A stretch of DNA of 64,000 bases from positions 62,001-126,000 of the forward strand of contig NZ_SRXT01000004.1 in the NCBI RefSeq assembly GCF_004792685.1, written 5' to 3'. Source of the DNA: Sphingomonas gei. Its GTDB lineage: Bacteria > Pseudomonadota > Alphaproteobacteria > Sphingomonadales > Sphingomonadaceae. Shown here piece after piece: positions 40,522 through 48,485 of this stretch; positions within the stretch are counted from its first letter, which is position 1, and each line of letters begins with the position of its first letter. The notes below the pieces were generated by a model. That model saw only the letters and a list, made by a program, of their open reading frames with translations. It was not told the origin of the DNA and did no database searches. The position numbers were made by a program, and so were the translations under genes.

Positions 40522-41265
40522 ATGGACCGCCTCGTCTACACGGCAATGTCAGGACTGCGCAGCCAGATGGCGGCGCAGTCGACGATCGCGAACAACATCG
40601 CGAACGCGTCGACGATCGGTTTCCGCGCCGAGCGCGTCAATTTCGACCGGCTGGTGCTGCAGGGCCAAGGGCTCGAGACACGCCAGCTTGCCGCCGAGGA
40701 AGTCGAGGATTTCGACCGCCGCGCCGGGGCGATCGTCCAGACCGCGCGGCCGCTCGACGTGGCGGTGACTTCGGATTCGTGGATCGCGGTGCAGGCCGCG
40801 GACGGCAGCGAAGCCTATACGAGGCGCGGCGACTTGTCCGTCGCGGCCTCGGGCGTGCTGGAAACCGGTGACGGTTTCCCGGTGATGGGGTCGGGGGGCC
40901 CCATCACCGTGCCGCCCCACCAGTCGATTTCGATCGCCGGGGACGGCACGATCTCGATCGTGCCGCTGGGCGGCGATCCGACCCAGCCGCAGGCGATCGA
41001 CAAGATCAAGCTGGCCAGCCCAACGGGCAGCCAGACCGCCAAGGGACTCGACAATCTGCTCCACGTGAAGGGCGGCGGCGCGCTGCCCGAGGATCTGGAT
41101 GGCAAGCTAGCTTCGGGATCGCTCGAGCAATCGAACGTCAACCTCACCCAGGCGCTGGTCGACATGATCGAGAACCAGCGCAGCTACGAAGTGCAGGCGG
41201 GCCTGCTCAAGGAAGCCAAGACCATGGACGAGAGCGCCGCATCCTTGATGCGGATGCCCGCCTGA
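40522..41265 (+). CDS. flgF: Flagellar proximal rod protein FlgF
   Basis: A 247-residue rod protein with MSGLRSQMAAQSTIANNIAN at the N-terminus, the FlgF/G middle pattern (RPLDVAVTSDSWIAVQAADG) and EQSNVNLTQALVDMIENQRS near the end. It resembles FlgG but is a little shorter and lies before it, as in other flg operons. Confidence 0.94.
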   Translation: MDRLVYTAMSGLRSQMAAQSTIANNIANASTIGFRAERVNFDRLVLQGQGLETRQLAAEEVEDFDRRAGAIVQTARPLDVAVTSDSWIAVQAADGSEAYTRRGDLSVAASGVLETGDGFPVMGSGGPITVPPHQSISIAGDGTISIVPLGGDPTQPQAIDKIKLASPTGSQTAKGLDNLLHVKGGGALPEDLDGKLASGSLEQSNVNLTQALVDMIENQRSYEVQAGLLKEAKTMDESAASLMRMPA

Positions 41266-41283
41266 ACGAAAAGGATTTAGACG

Positions 41284-42072
41284 ATGGGTTCCTCGGCAAT
41301 GCACATCGCGCGCACCGGGCTCGACGCCCAGGACATGCGCATGCGGGTGATCTCGAACAATCTGGCCAACGTCAACACGACGGCGTTCAAGCGCGACCGC
41401 GCTTCGTTCCAGACACTCGCCTATCAGGTGGTGACCGCGCCGGGTGCGCAGAGCACCGCGGAGACCAAATACGCCACTGGGCTCAACCTCGGCACCGGCG
41501 TCCGAATCCAGGGCACCGCGCGCGTGGAAACGCAGGGCACCTTCCAGAACACCGGCGGGTCGCTCGATCTCGCGCTGGAGGGCGAAGGCTATTTCCAGGT
41601 CCAGCTGCCCGGCGGCCAGCTCGGTTACACCCGCGCCGGCAATTTCTCGCGTTCGGCCGAGGGCATGATGGTGACCAGCGATGGCTATCAGGTGATGCCT
41701 GGGATAACGATCCCCGAAGGCACAACCGGAATCACGATCGGCGCCGACGGCACCGTATCGGCTCAGATCGCCGGCCAGACCGAAGCCAGCCAGCTCGGCC
41801 AGATCCAGGTCGCGACCTTCCCCAATCCGGGCGGGCTGCAGGCGACCGGCGACAATTTCCTGGTCGAGACCACCGCCAGCGGCGCGGCGAGCCTGGGAGC
41901 GCCCAACGAGGCAGGCCGCGCCAAGGTTCGTCAGGGCGCGCTCGAGGCGTCGAACGTCAACGTCGTCGAAGAACTCGTAGACATGATCGAGACGCAGCGT
42001 GCGTACGAGGTCAATTCGAAGATGATCTCGGCGACCGACGAGATGCTCAAATATGTCAATCAGAACATCTGA
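41284..42072 (+). CDS. flgG: Flagellar distal rod protein FlgG
   Basis: A 262-residue rod protein with all family landmarks: SSAMHIARTGLDAQDMRMRV, ISNNLANVNTTAFKRDRASF, GSLDLALEGEGYFQVQLPGG and, near the C-terminus, EASNVNVVEELVDMIETQRA. It forms the long distal rod that crosses the P and L rings. Confidence 0.96.
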   Translation: MGSSAMHIARTGLDAQDMRMRVISNNLANVNTTAFKRDRASFQTLAYQVVTAPGAQSTAETKYATGLNLGTGVRIQGTARVETQGTFQNTGGSLDLALEGEGYFQVQLPGGQLGYTRAGNFSRSAEGMMVTSDGYQVMPGITIPEGTTGITIGADGTVSAQIAGQTEASQLGQIQVATFPNPGGLQATGDNFLVETTASGAASLGAPNEAGRAKVRQGALEASNVNVVEELVDMIETQRAYEVNSKMISATDEMLKYVNQNI

Positions 42073-42082
42073 GGCAGCCGCG

Positions 42083-42778
42083 ATGAAATTCCTCACCGGC
42101 CTCGCCACCGGCGCGCTTGTCGTCGCCGCGATCGCATTCACCAGCGCGCCTGCCAAGGCGCAGTTCCTCGGGCTGGGCAAGAAGAAGGCGAAGGAGGATT
42201 TCTCCGCGACGCTTGCCCAGCCGGTCCCCGTGGCGACGCCGGCGAACGGCAGCATCTTCCAGGCGAGCGAAGGCTATGCCGCGCTCTACGAGGGCATGCG
42301 CGCGCGCCGCGTCGGCGATCCGCTGACGATCGTATTGGTCGAGCGAACCAGCGCGTCCAAATCCGCGGGCACCAAGCTCGACAGCAATGGCGGCTTCTCG
42401 CTCACCCCGCCGACCACCGGCGCGCTCAACCTGTTCGACAAGAGCGACGCCAGCATGAGCGGCGGCCGCAACTTCACCGGCACCGGCACCGCCGACCAGG
42501 CCAATGCCCTGTCCGGCGAAGTCAGCGTGACGGTGGCCGCGGTATATCCCAACGGCACGATGCTGGTGCAGGGCCAAAAGCGAGTCACGCTCAACCGCGG
42601 CGACGAGTTCCTCCAGATCAAGGGCATCGTGCGCACCGCCGACATCGACGCGAACAACCGCGTCGCGAGCACGCGCGTCGCCGATGCCCGCATCGCTTAT
42701 ACCGGCAAGGGCGACGTCGCCCGCGCCAGCCGCCAGGGCTGGCTGAGCCGGTTCTTCCAGATCCTCAGCCCGTTTTGA
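42083..42778 (+). CDS. flgH: Flagellar L-ring protein FlgH without a lipobox
   Basis: A 231-residue outer-membrane ring protein. The conserved body is clear (GDPLTIVLVERTSASKSAGT, NGTMLVQGQKRVTLNRGDEF, VASTRVADARIAYTGKGDVA). The start at 42083 has GAGG 9 bases upstream and begins the signal peptide (MKFLTGLATGALVVAAIAFT). Unlike enteric FlgH there is no cysteine near the cleavage site (SAPAKAQFLGLGKKKAK), so it should be a signal-peptidase-I product and not a lipoprotein. Confidence 0.93.
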   Translation: MKFLTGLATGALVVAAIAFTSAPAKAQFLGLGKKKAKEDFSATLAQPVPVATPANGSIFQASEGYAALYEGMRARRVGDPLTIVLVERTSASKSAGTKLDSNGGFSLTPPTTGALNLFDKSDASMSGGRNFTGTGTADQANALSGEVSVTVAAVYPNGTMLVQGQKRVTLNRGDEFLQIKGIVRTADIDANNRVASTRVADARIAYTGKGDVARASRQGWLSRFFQILSPF

Positions 42779-42791
42779 GGGGGCCGCAGAT

Positions 42792-44012
42792 ATGATCCGC
42801 CACCTGACGTCGCTTTTGCGCAACCACCTCTCCCCGTTCGCCCTGAGCTTGTCGAAGGGCCGTTCTTCTTTCCCGGGGGAGAAGCAAGAACAGTGCTTCG
42901 ACAAGCTTAGCACGAACGGGGTTGGGGTCATCCTGGCGCTACTCGCCGCCGCGCTCGCCATTGCCCCCGCCCACGCCCAGCGCGTCAAGGACCTCGGCGG
43001 CTTCCAGGGCATCCGCACCAACCAGCTTACCGGCTACGGCATGGTAGTGGGCCTGCCCGGCACCGGCGACGACAATCTCGAATATACCGTCCAGTCGATG
43101 AAGGGCGTCGCCTCGCGCTTCGGTCTCCAGCTGCCGCCGGGCGTGAGCCCCGCGCTCAAGAACGCCGCAGTGGTGATGATCACCGCCGAGCTTCCCGCCT
43201 TCGCCAAGCCGGGCCAGAAGCTCGACATCACCGTCTCGTCGATGGGCAAGGCCAAATCGCTTCGGGGAGGTACGCTGATCCTGACGCCGCTGCAGGGCGC
43301 CGACGGCCAGATCTATGCGATGGCGCAGGGGAATCTCGCGGTCGGCGGGCTCGGCGCGGAAGGCGCCGACGGATCGCGGATCGTCGTCAACATCCCGTCG
43401 AGCGGCCGCATCCCCGAAGGCGCGACGGTCGAGCGTGTCGTCGACACCGGCTTCGATCGCGCACCGTTTCTGACCTTCAACCTCGCCCGCGCCGACTTCA
43501 CCACGGCGCAGCGCGTCCAGGATGCGATCAACGGCCGCTTCGGCGGTGCCCGCGCTCGCGCGATCGACGGCGTGTCGATCGCGGTGCAGGCCCCGGCCGG
43601 CGCCGATGTCCGCGCCGAATTGATGTCGGAGATCGAGAACCTCTCGGTCGAGGCCGCGGAGGCCGCGGCCCGCGTGATCGTCAATGCGCGCACCGGAACC
43701 GTGGTGATCAACTCCGCCGTTCGGGTCAGCCCGGCCGCGGTGACTCATGGTAAACTCACCGTTCGTATCGATGAGGCCCAAAATGTCAGCCAGCCCCTGC
43801 CGTTTAGTAAGGGCGAGACGGTCACCGAGCAGTACAGCGCAGTGAACGTCGAGGAGGAAAAGAAGCCGATGTTCCTGATCCAGCCCGGCCCCAAGCTCGC
43901 CGACGTCGTCAAGGCGGTGAACGCGATCGGCGCCTCGCCCGCCGACCTCGTCGCGATCCTCGAGGCGCTCAAGGAAGCCGGCGCGCTCAAGGCCGAGCTG
44001 GTGATCCTGTGA
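42792..44012 (+). CDS. flgI: Flagellar P-ring protein FlgI with a repeat-derived N-terminus
   Basis: A 406-residue periplasmic ring protein. The mature part starts at about QRVKDLGGFQGIRTNQLTGY and continues with canonical blocks (GLPGTGDDNLEYTVQSMKGV, FALQLPPGVS-like FGLQLPPGVSPALKNAAVVM). The signal peptide core is VILALLAAALAIAPAHAQ, but between the first Met and this core lie about 30 extra residues (with FALSLSKGRSSF) encoded by a palindromic repeat. No other in-frame ATG or GTG offers a shorter start, so the long leader seems to be translated. Confidence 0.92.
   Translation: MIRHLTSLLRNHLSPFALSLSKGRSSFPGEKQEQCFDKLSTNGVGVILALLAAALAIAPAHAQRVKDLGGFQGIRTNQLTGYGMVVGLPGTGDDNLEYTVQSMKGVASRFGLQLPPGVSPALKNAAVVMITAELPAFAKPGQKLDITVSSMGKAKSLRGGTLILTPLQGADGQIYAMAQGNLAVGGLGAEGADGSRIVVNIPSSGRIPEGATVERVVDTGFDRAPFLTFNLARADFTTAQRVQDAINGRFGGARARAIDGVSIAVQAPAGADVRAELMSEIENLSVEAAEAAARVIVNARTGTVVINSAVRVSPAAVTHGKLTVRIDEAQNVSQPLPFSKGETVTEQYSAVNVEEEKKPMFLIQPGPKLADVVKAVNAIGASPADLVAILEALKEAGALKAELVIL
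42833..42920. repeat. Palindromic repeat element inside the 5' end of flgI
   Basis: The left arm CCCGTTCGCCCTGAGCTTGT followed by CGAAG is the reverse complement, with a few changes, of the right arm CTTCGACAAGCTTAGCACGA followed by ACGGG. The centre is TTTCCCGGGGGAGAA. Pairs of this kind (core GAGCTTGTCGAAG) are dispersed in many sphingomonad genomes, and their translation FALSLSKG is familiar from such genes. Here the element is read through in frame. Confidence 0.85.
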
Positions 44013-44329
44013 GCACGCCGATCGCCCCGATCGCCGGTGGGGTATCGATCGATACGTCGCGGCTGGCGTCTAGCGACAATCTCGAAGCAGCCGGCAAGCG
44101 CTTCGAGGCCATCTTCACCGGCATGATGCTCAAGTCGATGCGCTCGGCCAAGCTCGGCGACGGGCTGTTCGACAGCAAGGCGAGCGAACAGTTCCGCGAC
44201 ATGCAGGACCAGCAGCTCGCCCAGGCAATGGCCGCGCACGCGCCGATCGGCATCGGCAAGGCGATGACCGAGTTCCTCGCCAGGAACGCGTCGCTCGCGC
44301 CGCGCGCTGAGGGGAGCGATACGCCATGA
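44009..44329 (+). CDS. flgJ: Rod-binding protein FlgJ (no muramidase domain)
   Basis: A 106-residue protein that matches only the N-terminal half of enteric FlgJ: GKRFEAIFTGMMLKSMRSAK followed by SEQFRDMQDQQLAQAMA. This half caps and guides rod assembly. The C-terminal glucosaminidase domain of enteric FlgJ is absent, as in many alphaproteobacteria. The start is GTG overlapping the flgI stop (GTGA); the stop overlaps the flgK ATG. Confidence 0.9.
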   Translation: MSTPIAPIAGGVSIDTSRLASSDNLEAAGKRFEAIFTGMMLKSMRSAKLGDGLFDSKASEQFRDMQDQQLAQAMAAHAPIGIGKAMTEFLARNASLAPRAEGSDTP

Positions 44330-45666
44330 GCGACATGCTCTCGATCGGGCTGTCGAGCCTCAAGGCCTATCAGACCGCCCTCACCACGGTGTCCGAGAAC
44401 ATCGCGAGCGCCGGCACTGCCGGCTATTCGCGCAGGACGACCGACATTCGCGAAGTTGTCGCCCCCGCCGGGATCACCACCGGCACCGCGCAGGGCATGG
44501 GCGTGGTCGCGCGCGGACTGACGCGCGCCGCCGACGTCTACAAGACCGCCGAAGTCCGCACCGCAACCGCCGATCTCGCCAAGACCGAAGCCGGTGCGAC
44601 CTGGCTCCAGCGCGTCGAGGAATCGCTGACCGGCAACAAGCTCGGGGACCGGCTCACCGGCTTCTTCAATTCGGCCAAGGCGGTCGCCGCCGATCCCGCC
44701 TCGCTGGCGCCGCGCGCCGCGATGCTCGAGGCAGCGTCCAGCATCGCCTCGTCCTTCGCCGCTACCGGCGGCGCGCTGGATGGCGCGATGGAGGATCTCG
44801 ACAAGAGCGCCCAAACCGCGGCCACCCAGCTCAATTCGCTCGCCCGGTCGCTCGGCCGCGTCAATGCCGGGCTCGGGCGCCAGCAGGAAGGCACCAGCGG
44901 CCAGGCCGCCTTGCTCGACGAGCGCGACCGGCTGCTCGAACAGATGAGCGCAATCACCGACGTTTCGGTGATGACCGATCCGGCGGGGCGCGCCGTCGTG
45001 CGGGTCGGTGGCGTGGCGGGGCCAGTGCTCGTCCAGGGCGAGAACACCGGCGCGATCACCTATCAGCGCAGCGACGATGGCCTCGTCGCCTATGCGCTCC
45101 ATTTCCAGGGCGAAGGCAGCCCGGTATTCCCGAGCGGCGGCGTGCTCGCCGGCTTCGCCGAGGGCGCCGAGCGCATCGCCGGCGCGCGCGACGAAGTGAG
45201 CCGGCTCGCGACGGCCTTCGCCGAGGGCATCAACACGGTCCAGGCGGCGGGCGAGGATCTCGACGGCACTGCCGGCGCGCCGATGTTCGCGGTCGACGAT
45301 CCCGCCTACAAGCTCACCTTGGTGCTCGACGATCCGCGCGGCATCGCCGCGGCGGCGCCCGGCAAGGGCATTCGCGATAATAATAACCTCGCCGGGCTGG
45401 AGGCACTGCGCGGCAGCGGTCGCTTTGAGGACACGATCGCCAGCGTCACTTCGGCCAACGCCGCAGCCTTGTCCGCGCGCAAGTCGGTCGCCGAGGCGCA
45501 GACCGCGATGCGCGATTCCGCCGTGGCCGAGCGCGCCGCCGCAACCGGAGTCAATGTCGACGAGGAAGCGGTCGACCTGATCCGCTTCCAGCAAGCCTAT
45601 CAGGCGTCGAGCCGGGTGATTCAGATCGCGCGCGACACGCTCAATTCCATCCTCGAGATCCGGTGA
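44326..45666 (+). CDS. flgK: Hook-filament junction protein FlgK
   Basis: A 446-residue protein. The N-terminal SIGLSSLKAYQTALTTVSEN followed by IASAGTAGYSRRT and the C-terminal VDLIRFQQAYQASSRVIQIA are diagnostic for FlgK. It is shorter than the Salmonella protein, with a reduced middle. FlgK replaces the FlgD cap and, with FlgL, joins hook and filament. The ATG overlaps the flgJ stop by four bases. Confidence 0.94.
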   Translation: MSDMLSIGLSSLKAYQTALTTVSENIASAGTAGYSRRTTDIREVVAPAGITTGTAQGMGVVARGLTRAADVYKTAEVRTATADLAKTEAGATWLQRVEESLTGNKLGDRLTGFFNSAKAVAADPASLAPRAAMLEAASSIASSFAATGGALDGAMEDLDKSAQTAATQLNSLARSLGRVNAGLGRQQEGTSGQAALLDERDRLLEQMSAITDVSVMTDPAGRAVVRVGGVAGPVLVQGENTGAITYQRSDDGLVAYALHFQGEGSPVFPSGGVLAGFAEGAERIAGARDEVSRLATAFAEGINTVQAAGEDLDGTAGAPMFAVDDPAYKLTLVLDDPRGIAAAAPGKGIRDNNNLAGLEALRGSGRFEDTIASVTSANAAALSARKSVAEAQTAMRDSAVAERAAATGVNVDEEAVDLIRFQQAYQASSRVIQIARDTLNSILEIR

Positions 45667-45675
45667 GGCAAGGCC

Positions 45676-46569
45676 ATGCGCGTCGCGACTTCGCAGCTCT
45701 ATAACCGCCCCGCGTCGCTGATGACGCGGCTGACCGCCGAGGCGGACCGGACCCAGATCCAGATCGCCACCGGCAAGAAACTGCTTGCGCCATCGGACGA
45801 TGCCGGCGCCTATCTGCGGCTCCAGGGAATCAGCCGGCAGAGCGCCGACGACGGCGCCTATGCCGCCAATATCGGCATGGCGCAGGGGCTGCTCGCCCAG
45901 ACCGACACCACGCTGGAGAGCGTCGAGGCGCAGATCACCCGCGCGCTCGAACTTGCCACCCAGGCGGCAAACGGCACGCTTTCGGACACCAACCGCGCGG
46001 CGATCGGCAAGGAACTCGAATCGATCCGCGACACGCTCTTCGGGCTCGCCAACACCAGGGACGTGCACGGCCAGCCCCTGTTCGGCGGCGCGAGCGGTGA
46101 AGTCGCTTATGTCCGCAATTCCGACGGCTCGATCGCGTTCGCCGGCACCGGCGAGCCCTCCGCGATACCGATCGGCGAGGGCGTTGGCATCCAGGGTACG
46201 GTAACCGGCGCACGCGCCTTTGCAGCAGGCGGCAGCGACATGTTCGCGGTGCTCGCCAATCTCTCTGCTGCGCTCGAAAGCGGCGGCGACGTCAAGGCGG
46301 CAGTCGATGCCGGGATGGCCGGGATCAGGGGATCGCTGGAGAGCGTGACCTTGGCGCGGGCATCGGCAGGCGCGCGCTCGGCGCGGCTCGAGCTCGACGC
46401 CGATCGGCTGACCGCCGCCGGCGAGGCGCGCGAGGACGTGCGCTCGGCGCTGGAGGATACCGACGTCACCGTCGCGGTGACCGAGCTCCAGAAGACGCTG
46501 ACCATCCTCCAGGCGACGCAGGCGAGCTTCTCCAAGCTCTCCAGCCTGTCGCTGTTCGACTATCTCTGA
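45676..46569 (+). CDS. flgL: Hook-filament junction protein FlgL
   Basis: A 297-residue flagellin-like protein: VATSQLYNRPASLMTRLTAE, then IATGKKLLAPSDDAGAYLRL, and the C-terminal KTLTILQATQASFSKLSSLS. It connects FlgK to the flagellin filament. It is the last gene of the run that starts at flgB; an 86-base gap separates it from motA. Confidence 0.92.
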   Translation: MRVATSQLYNRPASLMTRLTAEADRTQIQIATGKKLLAPSDDAGAYLRLQGISRQSADDGAYAANIGMAQGLLAQTDTTLESVEAQITRALELATQAANGTLSDTNRAAIGKELESIRDTLFGLANTRDVHGQPLFGGASGEVAYVRNSDGSIAFAGTGEPSAIPIGEGVGIQGTVTGARAFAAGGSDMFAVLANLSAALESGGDVKAAVDAGMAGIRGSLESVTLARASAGARSARLELDADRLTAAGEAREDVRSALEDTDVTVAVTELQKTLTILQATQASFSKLSSLSLFDYL

Positions 46570-46655
46570 GCGCAGCATTTCCGCTCAAACTCACGGCGAA
46601 GCGGTCGTTTACCAGATCAAGGGCCGGCTAGCGGCGCAGGGGGAAATTTAGTCGC

Positions 46656-47519
46656 ATGTTCGTGCTGATCGGCTTTGTCGTCCTGATCGCAATGGTGTTC
46701 GGCGGGTTCGTCATCACCGGCGGCGCACTCGGACCCGTGCTCCACGCTCTCCCCCACGAGATGCTGATCATCGGCGGCGCCGCGATCGGCGCGCTGATCA
46801 TCGGCAATTCGATGAAGGAATTGAAGGCTTTGGGCAGCGGCTTCATGAAGGTCGTCAAGGGCCCGAAATACAAGAAGCAGGACTATCTCGACACGATCTT
46901 CCTGGTTTCCAAGCTGATGAAGATGCTGCGTACCGAGGGGCCGATCGCGCTCGAGCCGCATGTCGAGGATCCCGCCTCGTCGGCGATCTTCGCCGAATAT
47001 CCGCGGCTGCTCGCCGATCATACCCTGATCAATCTGATCACCGATACGCTGCGGCTCGTCGTCGTCTCGTCGGGCACGCTCGACGTTCACGCGGTCGAGG
47101 AAGTGATGGATAATTCCATCAAAACCCACCACCATGAGGTGCAAGGACCACAGACTACTCTCCAGGGCCTTGCCGACGCGCTCCCGGCTTTGGGTATCGT
47201 CGCGGCGGTGCTCGGGGTGGTCAAGACGATGGGCTCGATCGACAAGCCGCCGAGCATCCTCGGCGGGATGATCGGCTCAGCGCTGGTCGGCACGTTCCTG
47301 GGCGTTTTGCTCGCTTACGGCATCGTCGGCCCGCTCGCGACCCGGCTCCAGCAGGTGATCGACGCCGATGCTGCGATCTATCACACCGTCAAGCAGATCA
47401 TCATCGCCTCGCTCCACGGCCATCCGCAGCCTTTGGTGATCGAAGCGGCGCGCTCGGGAATCGCTCACCAGAACCAGCCGAATTTCGGCGAGGTGTTCGA
47501 CGGCCTGCGGGGCCGCTAA
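46656..47519 (+). CDS. motA: Flagellar stator protein MotA
   Basis: A 287-residue inner-membrane channel subunit with four membrane segments. N-terminal LIGFVVLIAMVFGGFVITGG and the channel segment ALPALGIVAAVLGVVKTMGS are typical. The cytoplasmic loop between helices 2 and 3 carries the charged residues that contact FliG. A GGGGGAA ribosome site lies upstream. motB starts at the next base after the stop. Confidence 0.95.
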   Translation: MFVLIGFVVLIAMVFGGFVITGGALGPVLHALPHEMLIIGGAAIGALIIGNSMKELKALGSGFMKVVKGPKYKKQDYLDTIFLVSKLMKMLRTEGPIALEPHVEDPASSAIFAEYPRLLADHTLINLITDTLRLVVVSSGTLDVHAVEEVMDNSIKTHHHEVQGPQTTLQGLADALPALGIVAAVLGVVKTMGSIDKPPSILGGMIGSALVGTFLGVLLAYGIVGPLATRLQQVIDADAAIYHTVKQIIIASLHGHPQPLVIEAARSGIAHQNQPNFGEVFDGLRGR

Positions 47520-48476
47520 ATGGCCGCGCGCGCTCCGCACGGTAGCAACCAGCCGCCGAAGATCATCGTCCGGAAGATCTTCATCGAGGGCCATGGCGGG
47601 CACCACGGCGGCGCGTGGAAGGTCGCCTATGCCGATTTCGTCACCGCGATGATGGCGTTCTTCCTGTTGCTCTGGCTGCTCGGCGCGACCACCGAGAAGC
47701 AGCGCAAGGCGCTCGCCGATTATTTCGCGCCTACGCTTGTCGAGCTTCGGCAGAACAGCGCGGGGTCGAACGGGCTGTTCGGCGGCGACGCGCTCAACGC
47801 CAAGGACAATTATCCCAGCAAGGCCTCGCAGACCGGCACCAAGTCGATGACCATTCCGGTCGGCGGAGTCGGCGGCAGGGACGTGGGGACCGGCGAGAAA
47901 GGCACGCTCAAGGACCAGCGCGCGCTGACCGCGCAGGACCAGAAGAACTTCAACAACACTGCCAAGACGATCCAGAACAAGATGCGCGCGCGGCCGCAAT
48001 TGGCCAAGCTCGCCAAGCACATCCGCTTCGTCGCGACGCGCGACGGGATGCGGATCGACTTGCTCGACGACGCCAATTATTCGATGTTCGACCTCGGCAC
48101 GACGGCGTTGGTTACCGATGCCAGCGCATTGATCGGCACGATCGCCGAGAGCATCGCGGGGATGGAAAACCCGATCATGATCCGCGGCCACACCGATAGC
48201 CTGGGCTATGGCGATCCACGCAACATGAACAACTGGATGCTCTCCAGCGGCCGTGCCGAGGCGACCCGGCGGCGGCTGTCGGGCGGCGGGGTGCCCGAGA
48301 TGCGCTTCGAGCGGATCGAAGGCGTTGCCGACCGCGAGCCGCTGATCGTCGAAGCGCCGACCGACCCGCGCAACCGCCGCGTGTCGATCACTTTGCTCTA
48401 CCGGCGGATCATGGACCAGGACAAAGGCGACCGCTTCGGGCGCTCGATCCGCCAGCCCACGCTCGCCGCGCGCTGA
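47520..48476 (+). CDS. motB: Flagellar stator protein MotB
   Basis: A 318-residue protein: a basic N-terminus, one membrane helix with the ion-binding Asp39 (KVAYADFVTAMMAFFLLLWL), a plug/linker region, and a C-terminal OmpA-like peptidoglycan-binding domain (IMIRGHTDSLGYGDPRNMNN, then WMLSSGRAEATRRRL). This is the full-length stator partner, unlike the short MotB-like protein at 36.4 kb. Its stop is 9 bases from that of the convergent TonB receptor gene. Confidence 0.95.
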   Translation: MAARAPHGSNQPPKIIVRKIFIEGHGGHHGGAWKVAYADFVTAMMAFFLLLWLLGATTEKQRKALADYFAPTLVELRQNSAGSNGLFGGDALNAKDNYPSKASQTGTKSMTIPVGGVGGRDVGTGEKGTLKDQRALTAQDQKNFNNTAKTIQNKMRARPQLAKLAKHIRFVATRDGMRIDLLDDANYSMFDLGTTALVTDASALIGTIAESIAGMENPIMIRGHTDSLGYGDPRNMNNWMLSSGRAEATRRRLSGGGVPEMRFERIEGVADREPLIVEAPTDPRNRRVSITLLYRRIMDQDKGDRFGRSIRQPTLAAR

Positions 48477-48485
48477 CCCTCCGCT

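Noticed and set aside
43987..46578. 863-codon minus-strand open frame opposite flgJ-flgK-flgL
   Set aside because: The three plus-strand genes have clear family signatures and coupled starts; the opposite frame has shadow composition and no ribosome site.
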